This document shows positions 18,590-26,662 of a stretch of DNA of 64,000 nt, piece by piece (within the stretch, counting starts at the first letter, position 1; each line of letters begins with the position of its first letter). A program made the position numbers and the translations under genes. Under the pieces are notes generated by a model that saw only the letters and a program-made list of their open reading frames with translations, was not told the origin of the DNA and did no database searches. The stretch comes from DATFVJ01 sp963826515 (GTDB lineage: Bacteria; Actinomycetota; Actinomycetes; Streptosporangiales; Streptosporangiaceae): positions 124,001-188,000 of the forward strand of contig CAWGXI010000003.1 in assembly GCA_963826515.1 (NCBI GenBank), in the 5' to 3' direction.

Positions 18590-18745
18590 AGTGCGGCGGT
18601 GCTCGCGCAGCGTCATGCCAAGGGCGGTAGACATCGGCCCAATGGTCAACCCGGAGTATAACGACCCGGGGTGTTTTCGTCGTCTATCTCATAGATCACC
18701 CGGTTAAGACCCACGCCGGGCGGACCAGAGCCCCGACAGCTCGCG
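18590..18745 (-). pseudogene. RelE/ParE-type toxin, 3' fragment
   Basis: The minus strand reads NRVIYEIDDENTP and, after a frameshift, VVILRVDHWADVYRPW, the last two strands of a RelE/ParE toxin. The 5' two-thirds and any antitoxin are gone. Confidence 0.5.
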
Positions 18746-18779
18746 GCGCAGTGGCTTCCCTCCACGGCGCGGCGCGGCC

Positions 18780-18914
18780 AGCAGGCCGACCGTCTTCGCC
18801 GCGGCGGGCAACAAGCGCGCCATCCTCAAACAACTTCATGACATCGCGCTGGCCGGAGACGACCAGCCACTGCCGGTCGCCGAACGCTCCTGGTACCGGG
18901 AAGCCCTGCGCTAG
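18780..18914 (+). pseudogene. Unidentified 3' gene fragment
   Basis: One open frame reads TVFAAAGNKRAILKQLHDIA and LAGDDQPLPVAERSWYREAL to TAG 18912-18914. It looks like a genuine protein C-terminus without a start. Family not recognised. Confidence 0.35.
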
Positions 18915-19015
18915 CCAGACCCGTGCCGCTCGCTGCGCCTATACGCGCGCAACGTGGCGGGCGTGCAGGAGCGCTACGCCGATCTCCACGAGGTTGCATT
19001 GCCTGCGCTCTCAAA

Positions 19016-19083
19016 GTACCAGCATACGAACCGCGATGTGCTGGTCGAAGGTGACCCGCTGCCGACGTCTGCGCAGGTCACCG
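19016..19083. repeat. Dispersed repeat copy R2
   Basis: Two perfect inverted pairs: ACCAGCA/TGCTGGT (7 bp, 14-nt loop) and GGTGACC/GGTCACC (7 bp). Similarity to R3 continues for about 50 bp downstream (CCGGCA.CAGATCG). It sits 212 bp from the 3' end of the VapBC2 module. Confidence 0.75.
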
Positions 19084-19294
19084 GCCCGGAAGGCGGCGCG
19101 ATGACCCACGCCGGCACCAGATCGAAGGCAGTTCGCACACCGCCGCGCGTTCCTCCGCGGGACTAACGCGGCACCTTCAGCGGGCGAATTGTCGCGGTCA
19201 ATTCTCTCGGCGGAGCGGACGTCTCGTGGCTCGCCGGATAGCTTGTTGCAGCCGCTCCTGCCGACAACCCGCATCGCCTGGGCCAGGCCGAGAG

Positions 19295-19678
19295 TCAGAC
19301 CTGGAACGGGGCCTGGAGATCTTTGATCATCGGGAAATGGCGCACGTTGAGGGTTGCGAGATCCAGCCCTTCCACGTCCGCTGTGGCCGCGATCAGGTAA
19401 TCTCCGAGCCCGATTCCCTGATGCGAGCGCTGGTGCTCACGCATGAACTCCGCGGCGCGCCATGCGACCCGTTCCGTCACCGGGAACGCGCGCATGCTGG
19501 ACAGCAGGCGGCTCACCTCCCTCCGCTCCGGGGATCTCATGCCGCCGACGACCTCGGTCAGACTGACTGCGCTCACCGCGAGCGGGCCGGTATCCCGCCG
19601 CGCTGCTAGCAGCCAGTCCTGCGCTGCGGGAATGCCGCGCAGGTTCGCGATAAGGACGTCGCTGTCGACCAGGATCAC
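19295..19678 (-). CDS. VapC-type PIN-domain toxin (module 2)
   Basis: 127 residues with GTG start at 19676-19678 overlapping the antitoxin stop (GTGA). PIN acids: D5 (ILVDSDVLIANLRG), E42 (AVSLTEVVGGMRS) and D93 (GIGLGDYLIAATAD). The fourth acidic position reads TLNVRHF, with Asn where Asp is common, as in several active VapC lineages. The module lies between direct copies R2 and R3 of the dispersed repeat. Confidence 0.9.
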   Translation of the reverse strand: MILVDSDVLIANLRGIPAAQDWLLAARRDTGPLAVSAVSLTEVVGGMRSPERREVSRLLSSMRAFPVTERVAWRAAEFMREHQRSHQGIGLGDYLIAATADVEGLDLATLNVRHFPMIKDLQAPFQV

Positions 19679-19932
19679 AGTTCAGCTATGCGGTCCAGGT
19701 GCCGCGAGCGCTCGTCGGGCCTGCGGCCGACAGAGATGTCCTCGTCGCGAGCTATACCAAATGAGTCCCGGATGGCGGCTAGGTCCGCGTCCAGGTCAGC
19801 CGCCCCCGACGCGCCAATACTTCGATCAATGAGCTGCCGGATCAGCTCCGCGCGCGAGATGCCCTGCGTGCGTGCGACCCGCTCCAGAGCGGCGGACTGG
19901 CCTTCATCCAGATAGATATTGGTCCGCTTCAT
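19675..19932 (-). CDS. Ribbon-helix-helix (CopG/VapB) antitoxin (module 2)
   Basis: 85 residues from ATG 19932 (MKRTNIYLDEGQSAALERVA, an RHH strand-helix), followed by GISRAELIRQLIDRSIG and a C-terminal toxin-binding tail with SFGIARDEDIS. A perfect TATAAT lies 7 nt upstream of the ATG, so the mRNA is probably leaderless. An in-frame ATG at 19941 overlaps the -10 and is unlikely to be used. Autorepression with VapC is expected by family. Confidence 0.85.
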   Translation of the reverse strand: MKRTNIYLDEGQSAALERVARTQGISRAELIRQLIDRSIGASGAADLDADLAAIRDSFGIARDEDISVGRRPDERSRHLDRIAEL

Positions 19933-19939
19933 ACACCAC

Positions 19940-19945
19940 ATTATA
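19940..19945 (-). promoter_or_regulatory. -10 element TATAAT of the vapBC2 module
   Basis: Perfect TATAAT on the minus strand (TGTATAATG context), 7 nt before the antitoxin ATG. No good -35. Predicts a leaderless transcript. Confidence 0.65.
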
Positions 19946-20045
19946 CATCAGTAGCCGCCATCGCGACTGCCCCGCTCATGCCCGTGGCAAGTCCGATCGG
20001 TATCACCCGCGGACAGCAAGGCCGCAGATAGGGCCCAATAGAGGA

Positions 20046-20142
20046 GTACCAATGTCTCATCGGTGGACCGAACGTACCAGCATGCGAACCGCGATGTGCT
20101 GGTTGAAGGTGACCCGCTGCCGGTACGTCCGCGCAGGTCACG
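20046..20142. repeat. Dispersed repeat copy R3 (best preserved)
   Basis: Core 20074-20142 with ACCAGCA/TGCTGGT and GTGACC/GGTCAC inverted pairs. Similarity to R4 extends upstream through GATGTCTC..GGTGG at 20050-20070, and weakly to about 19993. Direct orientation relative to R1, R2 and R4. Confidence 0.75.
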
Positions 20143-21019
20143 TACGGCAGAGGCGCGCGATAAGCCGCACCGGCAGCAGATCGGAAGCGCTCCTGGGCGG
20201 CGTCCCGGCGGCCGGCAGCCGGGCGGCGGATGGGTGCATCCGCGCGGCGGCCGCGGGGTGACCGTGGTCAGGCTGCCGGGCATCGCGGGCGCGACCAGCA
20301 GCCACATGCGGCTGCTGGTCGCGGTGCACGGGGAGACGGGGAGACGGGGTGGCAGGCGCCAGGCCGGTCGGCCGACATCCAAGATCGTCCCGCCAGCATC
20401 CAGGATCGTCCCCTGGTCCCGGGCGGCGGCTGGGACGATACGCCGGCCGGACCGGCGCCCGGCCGGGGGACGGAACCAGGGGACGGGGAAGCACCAGTCA
20501 CGGCGGCCTCAGCCGAGGCCGGGGACGGAGCCGAGCCTGATATCGCCGTGGCGTCACATTCGCTTAGCACGAACATTCGCCGAGCGGCTTGGCGTAGATC
20601 ACGTAATCTCGTCGGCTCCGAACGCTTCGACGGCCCCTGCCTTCGCCGCCGGGTCGCTGCGGCGGCCTACATCCCGATCTCCGTCGCGTGCCGGCACATC
20701 TGCCCGGAACTGGTCTTCATGCCGGTCGGAGACCTGAGCCCGAGCGAGGTCGTGGCAGCCTGGCCGGACACCTTCCGCTCCGCTCCCGCCCGGCTTCGCC
20801 CGCGCAGCCCTCGAACTCCCCGCGGGCCATCCCGAGCAGGCGGCGGCGCTCGCCTTATCTCGACGATCCGGATAAACGGTCCCGCCCCTCACGGCCAGGC
20901 CAGCGGCAGCCTGCTGGCGGCGAACCCGCCGGTCGGCATCACCGGCAGACAGCAACGCTGCAGCTAGATGTCCTGCAGGACGTACCGGTCGCGCAGCGGC
21001 GTGCCCCGCCTGCGATTAG
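20143..21019. other. Gene-poor stretch in the TA array
   Basis: 877 bp with no recognisable complete gene. 20950-20978 resembles the upstream flank of R3 (ATCACC.GC.GACAGCAA, then GC.GCAG.TAG), so it is a partial extra copy of the repeat flank. Short coding-like pieces near 20560-20830 are not identifiable. Confidence 0.4.
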
Positions 21020-21220
21020 TCAGCTGGCCTTCCGTAGAGCGGTCTCGACCTGCTCCCGGACGATCCGGGCTAGCTCGTCCCGCGAGACCAGCAGCTCCTC
21101 ACCGGTGGTCTCCTGCCGGAGCCGCTCCAAAACCCAGCCGCGGATCAACACGCTCGGAAGCTGCCCGCGCGCCTCGGCGAGCCGCCTGATGCCGTCCGCG
21201 CCCAGCAGCCCAGCGGGCCA
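21020..21220 (-). pseudogene. Ribbon-helix-helix antitoxin, 3' fragment
   Basis: Reads GIRRLAEARGQLPSVLIRGW, VLERLRQE and a tail SRDELARIVREQVETALRKA to the stop at 21020. The first RHH strand is missing, and the sequence abuts an integrase fragment at about 21226. No toxin partner is visible. Confidence 0.5.
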
Positions 21221-21225
21221 CGGCT

Positions 21226-21520
21226 GGTCGCCTTCTTCGCGGTGATGTACTACGCCCGGCTGCGCCCGATGCGGGCAGCGAGTGGACTGATGACGGGAGC
21301 CCGCGGGAGCGGAGGCAGTTGAAGCACAGGGCCGAGGGAGACACCCGCATCGTGCCAACCCATCCCGAGCTGACACAGCTGCTTCGGGATCATCTTGCGA
21401 AGTTCGGCACATCCCCCGACGGCCGACTGTCCGGTGGCGGGGCGGCGAACTGCCGACCATCACCTACCGGCGCGCCTGGATCAAAGCGCGCCAGACGGCG
21501 CTAACCGCGGCGCAAGCCTC
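21226..21520 (+). pseudogene. Tyrosine integrase, central fragment
   Basis: Pieces in different frames read VAFFAVMYYARLRPMRAA, LKHRAEGDTRIVPTHPELTQ, LLRDHLAKFGTSPDGRL and YRRAWIKARQTALTA. This is the catalytic-domain middle of the actinobacterial integrase family whose C-terminus survives at 23212-23496. The HxxR and Tyr motifs are absent. Confidence 0.6.
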
Positions 21521-21522
21521 TG

Positions 21523-21548
21523 CTGCCGGTATCTCTGCGCAGGTCGCG
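21523..21548. repeat. Half copy R5 of the dispersed repeat
   Basis: CTGCCGGTATCTCTGCGCAG plus GTCGCG matches the right half of R3/R4. It directly follows an integrase fragment, as R6 does. Confidence 0.5.
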
Positions 21549-21571
21549 AACCCGAAAGTGAGGTGCGGCAA

Positions 21572-22000
21572 TCAGGCCAGTGGGTTGCGCCAGCGCAGGC
21601 CGGGAAAACGGGCGAAATCGGTGTCGTTCGAGAACATGTCCGCGTCGTATTCGAACGCGAATGCGGCTAGTTGGACGTCCGTCGTGAGGTTTCCGCCAGT
21701 CCCGACACTGTGCAGAAGGCCGAAGGCAATGTCAACATGCCGCGGGCCAGGGATGAGGTGGCTTATGTTGGGCTGGCCGAGCCACGCGGATACGTATCCC
21801 GTGGCGGCGTCGACCGTCAGCGCGGGAGACAGCACTCGCGGATTCGTCGCTATCCGGATGAACCCGAAGATGGCCGGCGAGGTGAGACCGATCTCCGCGG
21901 AGGAGTTGACCGTTTCCTCCCACCACGCATGAGCGGCCTTGTGCTGCGGGAAGGCCGACACGACTGCGTAGAGCAGCAGATTGACGTCGGGGACGATCAC
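21572..22000 (-). CDS. VapC-type PIN-domain toxin (module 3)
   Basis: 142 residues; GTG start at 21998-22000 overlaps the antitoxin stop. The N-terminus IVPDVNLLLYAVVSAFPQH and the C-terminal SNDTDFARFPGLRWRNPL define the long VapC subgroup. The second acidic position is replaced by the AIFGFIRIAT motif typical of that subgroup, and TTDVQLAAFAFEYDADM supplies the third acid. A probable RNase. Confidence 0.88.
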   Translation of the reverse strand: MIVPDVNLLLYAVVSAFPQHKAAHAWWEETVNSSAEIGLTSPAIFGFIRIATNPRVLSPALTVDAATGYVSAWLGQPNISHLIPGPRHVDIAFGLLHSVGTGGNLTTDVQLAAFAFEYDADMFSNDTDFARFPGLRWRNPLA

Positions 22001-22260
22001 GATCCAGGACGGTTCCCGGTAGCAAGAATCGCCTCGTCCTCCAGTTCGTCGGCCAGGCGGTTGAAACCGGCCAGGTCGAAGCCGGGCTGCAGCGTGGCCT
22101 CGTGAACAGGAAGATGATAGGAGTCCCGGCGTGACAGCGGCTGGGAAAGCTCCCGCCGCAGGGCATCGTTGATCACCTGTTTCCTTGATGTCCGCGCGCG
22201 GTGGGCGGCCTCCTCGACGAGGCGGGCGACGTCGGGGTCAAGGGTCAGGGTAGTTCGCAC
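21997..22260 (-). CDS. VapB-type antitoxin (module 3)
   Basis: 87 residues from GTG 22258-22260: RTTLTLDPDVARLVEEAAHR, then TSRKQVINDALRREL (an RHH pair), and a tail ending EAILATGNRPGS. The start is chosen because a TATGAT box lies 6 nt upstream, which predicts a leaderless message as in module 2. The stop overlaps the VapC start by 4 bp. Confidence 0.82.
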   Translation of the reverse strand: MRTTLTLDPDVARLVEEAAHRARTSRKQVINDALRRELSQPLSRRDSYHLPVHEATLQPGFDLAGFNRLADELEDEAILATGNRPGS

Positions 22261-22266
22261 ATAGAC

Positions 22267-22272
22267 ATCATA
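22267..22272 (-). promoter_or_regulatory. -10 element TATGAT of the vapBC3 module
   Basis: TATGAT on the minus strand, 6 nt before the GTG start; leaderless arrangement. Confidence 0.55.
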
Positions 22273-22389
22273 GTGCCACCCAATTGAGGCATCAAGATGC
22301 CGCGTCGGCTTGCACGATGAACTTGGGCAGCGGCCGGTCATCGGTACCGCTGAGAGGCAGTCGAGCAGCAGGTAATGGCCACCGCGGGG

Positions 22390-22483
22390 GTACCGATGTC
22401 TCGGTGGGCCGGACGCAGCATTATGCGAACCACGATCTTGCCGTCGTCGGTGACCCACTTCCGGTACATCTGCGCAGGTCACG
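22390..22483. repeat. Dispersed repeat copy R4
   Basis: Shares with R3 GATGTCTC..GGTGG, TATGCGAACC.CGAT, GGTGACCC and CATCTGCGCAGGTCACG. The right inverted pair is intact and the left one degraded. It lies about 130-230 bp upstream of the VapBC3 start. Confidence 0.65.
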
Positions 22484-22955
22484 GTTCGCGGAGGCTTTTC
22501 AGCTTCGCGACATTCTGATTGTCCTGGCGCTCGGGCGGGATCACCAGCGAGATCACTTTGCTGGGATCGAGCTCGCGGATGTCGAGCTTGACCTTGTCCA
22601 CCACGAAGGACCGGTAGAAGTCGCTGTCGCCCTCCTTGTAGGTGAACACGGCGAGTCGGTCTTGCAACTCTGGTACGTCACACAACCCTGGTCGGCCCTT
22701 GTCGTCTGGCCAGTAGTACTCGCCATCGGGATCGAAGATGATTGTGCCGACCGGGACTTTGCGGCCACCCCCCCGACATGGGGCGAGCGCCGGTGCGAGG
22801 CGACGAAGACCGGCTCCTTGTCGTCAGCCCGCCTTCGCAGAACGCCGAGAATCCTGATGTTAACGCGGTACGTCAGGAACTGGTCACGCAAGTCCTCCGG
22901 AGCAGGGCGGTTCTCGCGCTGCTGCCGGTCCCGCAGTGCTCGCATGCATCCAAAA
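22479..22955 (-). pseudogene. Unidentified protein split by a frameshift
   Basis: The upstream frame reads DQFLTYRVNIRILGVLRRRA and DDKEPVFVASHRRSP. After a shift at a run of seven G (22768-22774 region) the other frame reads KVPVGTIIFDPDGEYYWPDD, VPELQDRLAVFTYKEGDSDF and YRSFVVDKVKLDIRELDPSK to 22479. Together about 150 residues of plausible, non-repetitive protein. I do not recognise the family. A homopolymer indel is the simplest explanation of the split. Confidence 0.45.
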
Positions 22956-23165
22956 TCACCTGCATCCGCCACCGTCACCACCCGCGGCAGCTTCTTCGGA
23001 GCCTTGACCGCGATGGTCCGCCGGGCCTGAGGCTGGTTCTTGCTGATGTGGTGCAGGAAAGGGCGCCAGCCGCCCCGACGTCGACCCGTGCCGCACCTGA
23101 TGGAGGTAGAACGCCGCCAGCGCCGACAGCTTCCGGTTCACCGTCGCCGCACCCACATGCGGCTG
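22955..23165 (-). pseudogene. Xer-type tyrosine recombinase, N-terminal fragment
   Basis: GAATVNRKLSALAAFYLHQV is a SAM-like core-binding segment. After a shift comes RPFLHHISKNQPQARRTIAV and KAPKKLPRVVTVA, the linker to the catalytic domain. The catalytic domain is missing; the frame runs into the unidentified protein. Confidence 0.5.
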
Positions 23166-23211
23166 CACCGACGGCAGCACCGCGACCGCGCCGGTCCGGC
23201 AGCCGACGGCA

Positions 23212-23496
23212 GTGCGAGGCGGCGAGCTGCCCACCATCACTTACCGGCGCCCGTGGATCAAGGCACGCCAGGCCGCGCTCACCGCATCAGAGCAAGCCTC
23301 TCCCCTCGCCCGGCGACCATACGACCTCCGGCATGCCTGCCTGTCCACATGGCTGAACGGCGGCGTCTACCCAACCCAGGTCGCCGAATGGGCCGAGCAC
23401 AGCGTCGACGTTCTCCCGCGGATTTACGCCAGGTGCGTCGTCGGCCAGGACGAGCTCGCCCGGCGCCGCATTAGCGAAGCCTTGCGCCAGAGCTAA
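23212..23496 (+). pseudogene. Tyrosine integrase, C-terminal catalytic fragment
   Basis: 94 codons with RRPYDLRHACLSTWLNGGVY (HxxR-type box, here R-H), TQVAEWAEHSVDVLPRIYAR (terminal His and the Tyr nucleophile) and RRRISEALRQ to the stop. The N-terminal two-thirds are missing. It ends 137 bp from the truncated tRNA copy at 23634, the usual distance of an integrase from its attachment site, so a second, older element stood to the left. Confidence 0.7.
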
Positions 23497-23586
23497 CTTG
23501 GGCACGTATTGGGCACAGCGACCTGCAGCTGGCCACTTGTAGCCGCACACAGCTGTATACAGGCGCGACAGCGCAAGATCACCATA

Positions 23587-23609
23587 GCCGGGCATATCCG
23601 CAGGTCAGG
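23587..23609. repeat. Half copy R6 of the dispersed repeat
   Basis: AGCCGGGCATATCCGCAGGT plus CAGG resembles the right end of R4 and lies between the integrase fragment and attL. Confidence 0.4.
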
Positions 23610-23633
23610 AGCGCCGGACCAGGACTTTCAAAC

Positions 23634-23669
23634 GGTGGGGCGGGTGGGACTCGAACCCACGACCGGCGG
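23634..23669. repeat. Left attachment site (attL), truncated tRNA 3' end
   Basis: 36 bp identical to 30686-30721, covering the acceptor 3' strand, T-arm and part of the anticodon stem of the tRNA. To the right of it (23670 on) the sequence no longer matches a tRNA. Confidence 0.88.
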
Positions 23670-24007
23670 GGTGCCAGCGGTGGCGCAGTTTGGGCAGGGG
23701 CACAATCGCTATTAAGAATCACCGGCAGAAAGACGCGGCGACTGCTGAGAAGGCCAGACAATGACGGGAGGTGACGCGACGTGGAACCGCCCAAGAACGG
23801 CCCGAACCCTCCCGCACGCGCCGGACGCCGGTCGCGTCAACCCGCGCGGCCCGACCCTCGCCCAACCCCTCCCGGTCACGCGGCCCGCGCCGCTGACACC
23901 GCCACGAAGTGCACCCGAAGAAAAGCCACCACGGCATCAGCATCAGTGTCCGCTACGGTAACCATTCATCGATCTAAAATGATGACCGGAGCGGAGGGAG
24001 GATCCGG

Positions 24008-24499
24008 GTGGACGACGAACCCACAGCCGCCCCGCCAGCACAGCCGCCGCTGCGCACCCTCGCCGATAAGGTCAACTGGCTCATCCAGCAAGCCCACCCC
24101 GCCGGACGCGGCCCCTACTCCAACACCGAAGTCGCCGCGCTGGTCACCCAGGTCACCGGCGAACCGGTCTCCCACACCACGATCTGGAAACTACGCAACG
24201 GCCAAGCCACCAATCCCCAAATGCGCCTCATCGCCGCTCTCGCCCACACCTTCGGCGTCCCACCGGCCTTCTTCTTCGACAACAACGCCGAACAACAGGC
24301 CGACCTGGACCAGGATCAGGTCGAACTCCTCGCCCTCGTCCGCACCCATGGCGTCACCACCACCGAACTCCGCACCCTCCTCACCACCACCCCCGAAGTC
24401 CGCCTAGCCATCACCAACCTCATCACCGCCACCACCCAAGCCGAAGCCGAACCATCCAACCGCGAGCACGGCCAAAACGACCACCACATGGCGCCGTAA
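24008..24499 (+). CDS. EspR-like XRE-family regulator
   Basis: 163 residues; GTG start at 24008 after GAGGGAGGAT. The N-terminal region matches the actinobacterial pattern LADKVNWLIQQAHPAGRGPY, then SNTEVAALVTQVTGEPVSHT and TIWKLRNGQATNPQMRLIAA, ending FGVPPAFFFDN. This is a helix-turn-helix with the long spacer seen in EspR and its many paralogues. The C-terminal third is a small helical dimerisation-like region. First gene inside the element, probably its regulator. Confidence 0.85.
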   Translation: MDDEPTAAPPAQPPLRTLADKVNWLIQQAHPAGRGPYSNTEVAALVTQVTGEPVSHTTIWKLRNGQATNPQMRLIAALAHTFGVPPAFFFDNNAEQQADLDQDQVELLALVRTHGVTTTELRTLLTTTPEVRLAITNLITATTQAEAEPSNREHGQNDHHMAP

Positions 24500-24599
24500 C
24501 GTCCGCGACGATTCGCTAACTAACTCAAAGGATCGTCGCAGCTCACCCCGCGTCGTGCGGATACAGCGCTATAAAGGCAAATCTTGCTGGGCCGACGGC

Positions 24600-24949
24600 A
24601 TCGCCGCCTACTATCGCGCCAGTGGCCTGCCGACGCCGTATGGGGCCGGTGCTGGTCGGTCGACACCGCCATCGCGGCGTCGAAGGACTTGTCAGCGAAC
24701 GGGAGGCTGCCCGCCGCGCCGGGCACGCACGGCGCAGCCCGCCGGCCGCTGGGCCCGCATGACCGCCGACGGTTCGATCGCCGTGACGTCACGGTCGGGT
24801 GGCTCATACGATCCGGTCCCCGCCGCCACGTTGACGACCGTGCGCGCGTCGCCGAGCGCGGCCCAGATCCGCGCCGCGATCCGCGGATCGGTCGGCCGCG
24901 TCGCCGCATAGGTAGTGCCGATCGTGTCGAACAGCTGGTCGCTGGACAA
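24600..24949 (-). pseudogene. Class I SAM methyltransferase, N-terminal half, frameshifted
   Basis: ATG 24949 gives LFDTIGTTYAATRPTDPRIA and the SAM-binding TVVNVAAGTGSYEP then VTAIEPSAVM. A shift follows, and the second frame continues AGSLPFADKSFDAAMAVST before meaningless sequence near 24600. The C-terminal half is missing. Confidence 0.6.
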
Positions 24950-25019
24950 TGTCCTGCCCTCTGGTCGAGTGCGACCGGGCCGAGGTCTGCGGTGTTCCGT
25001 CTGGTGCGCGGCGAAGCGT

Positions 25020-25390
25020 GACGCATTTGGTGACGGTCGCGGCCGTGGCGAGCGTCGCGAGCTCGGTGATCAGCCGATGCAGGGTCCGGGCGGTGTCGGC
25101 AGGCCGTGCCCAGCGGGCGGTGCCCAGTGATGCGAATAACGCCTGCTGGCCGCTGGCGGTATCGGCCAGGGTCCCGGTCAGCTCGCTGACCTGCTGCCGG
25201 ATCTGGACCGCTTGGGCGTGCCGGGCGGCGGGCGTGAGCGCTGGCGTGCCCGTGGCCGGCGGCTCGCCGGCCTTTCGGCGGGCGCGGTAGGCCTTTGCCT
25301 TGCATGCGCCGGAGCAGTACCGGGGCGTGCGCCCGCCGCGAGGGCGGTCACGGGCAGGGAGCTGCAGGCGGGCACCGGGGGCCAGCGGTC
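25020..25390 (-). pseudogene. Zinc-ribbon-like element protein, 5'-truncated
   Basis: After an in-frame TGA the frame reads PLAPGARLQLPARDRPRGGR, TPRYCSGACKAKAYRARRKA, then a helical stretch (AVQIRQQVSELTGTLADTAS, TARTLHRLITELATLATAA). The CSGAC..AYRARR pattern resembles those at about 40150 and 40580. No start codon remains. Function unknown. Confidence 0.4.
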
Positions 25391-25593
25391 ATGCCTGGCC
25401 TCGTGTTTCGTGACGTGACGGAACGGGCTAAGGCGCGGTCCTGCGGCTGACGTCGGCGGCGTAGGCGGTCCAGTCCCCGGCGGAGGATGGCTGGATTCGA
25501 CAACCGCCGATCTACCAGGAGTCCCTTCGCTTACTTAGGCGCCGATCACCAGCCAGAACAGGCTGAGGGGTCCCCACTTGATGAGCCACTCGC

Positions 25594-25757
25594 TATGCGA
25601 GCTGTAGCTGCTGTCGGTGGACCCAGCGCTCGACGAACTCGACCGGGGCGGGCCAGCCGTGGGCCGAGTGGGGTCGGTGGTTGCTGTAGTCGATCCGCCA
25701 GGCCTCGGTGAGGACCTGAGCCTCGAAGAGGCTGTCGAACCGGGTGCCGTTCAGGGA
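25594..25757 (-). pseudogene. IS3/IS481-type transposase, C-terminal fragment
   Basis: Reads NGTRFDSLFEAQVLTEAWRI, DYSNHRPHSAHGWPAPVEFV and ERWVHRQQLQLA to TAG. This is the end of an rve-type integrase core. No upstream orfA/orfB sequence and no clear terminal repeats. Confidence 0.65.
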
Positions 25758-25864
25758 TCAGCGTCGAGTATCTGGTCCGCATCGAGCAGGGACGCGACCA
25801 TAACCCCTCGCCATCGGTGGTTCGACCGAGCTGGAGTGCTCAGCCACGGCGGTGCGGCCCCCGC

Positions 25865-26662
25865 TCACTTCGGCTCGGCCGCTCGGCGCCGGTTGTAGAG
25901 GCGGATGGCCCAAAGGTAGGCCACGACAGCGATGCCGATGCTCCACGCGACGGCGGCGATGGCGTGGTCGCCAATCGCGGTGCCGGTGAGCAGTCCGCGC
26001 ACGGTGTCGGCGACGGGGGTGAAGGGCTGGTACTCAGCGAACTGGCGCAGGCCCGTTGGCATGGTGGCCGTGGCCACGAAGCCGCTGCTGAGGAACAGCA
26101 GCAGGAACAGGATCATCGGGGTGTTGCTGGCGGTCTCGACACTCTTGGCGGCAAGCCCGAGCGCGACGGCCAGCCAGATCAGCGCGAAGGCGAACAGGGC
26201 CAGTATCCCGATCGCGGCCAGCCAGTGGATCGGTCCGGCAGCAGAGCGGAATCCGAGTCCGAAGGCGACTGCGATGAGGACGGCGATGGCTGCAAGGGTT
26301 TGTATCAGGCTGCCCAGCACATGGCCGGTGAGGACCGAGGCGCGGGCGATGGCCATGGTGCGGAACCGGTCGATGATGCCGCCGGTCATGTCCATGGCGA
26401 CCATGATTGAGGTGCCCTGGATGGCTGAGGCCACGGTGAGGAGCAGCAGCCCTGGCACCACGTAGTTGAGGTAGGCGCTGCGCCCCTCGTGGGCGCCGAG
26501 CCCAGCGCCGAGCTGGCCGCCGAAGACGTAGACGAAGAGCAGCAAGAGCACGATGGGTATGCCGATGAGCATCACGGTCATGGACGGGTAGCGGAGCTGG
26601 TGCTTGAGGTTGCGGCGCAGCATGACCCGTGAGTCGCTGAGCGTGTAGGCGAGCGTGGTCAT
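25865..26662 (-). CDS. ABC-2 type exporter permease (DrrB-like)
   Basis: 265 residues from ATG 26660-26662, overlapping the ATPase stop (ATGA). Six predicted membrane helices, including SMTVMLIGIPIVLLLLFVYV and the conserved SIMVAMDMTGGIIDRFRTM cytoplasmic motif, then MILFLLLFLSSGFVATATMP. Typical length for the daunorubicin-resistance-type permease. Last gene of a three-gene operon with a GbsR-type regulator and ATPase; probable drug or lipid efflux. Confidence 0.88.
   Translation of the reverse strand: MTTLAYTLSDSRVMLRRNLKHQLRYPSMTVMLIGIPIVLLLLFVYVFGGQLGAGLGAHEGRSAYLNYVVPGLLLLTVASAIQGTSIMVAMDMTGGIIDRFRTMAIARASVLTGHVLGSLIQTLAAIAVLIAVAFGLGFRSAAGPIHWLAAIGILALFAFALIWLAVALGLAAKSVETASNTPMILFLLLFLSSGFVATATMPTGLRQFAEYQPFTPVADTVRGLLTGTAIGDHAIAAVAWSIGIAVVAYLWAIRLYNRRRAAEPK

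Noticed and set aside
18358..22483. Integron cassette array with attC sites
   Set aside because: No IntI-type integrase and no recognisable RYYYAAC/GTTRRRY box pairs; the repeat has a different two-stem layout.
23634..23710. Second complete tRNA gene
   Set aside because: Only the 3' 36 bp match; beyond 23669 the anticodon and D-arm are missing. It is an att remnant.
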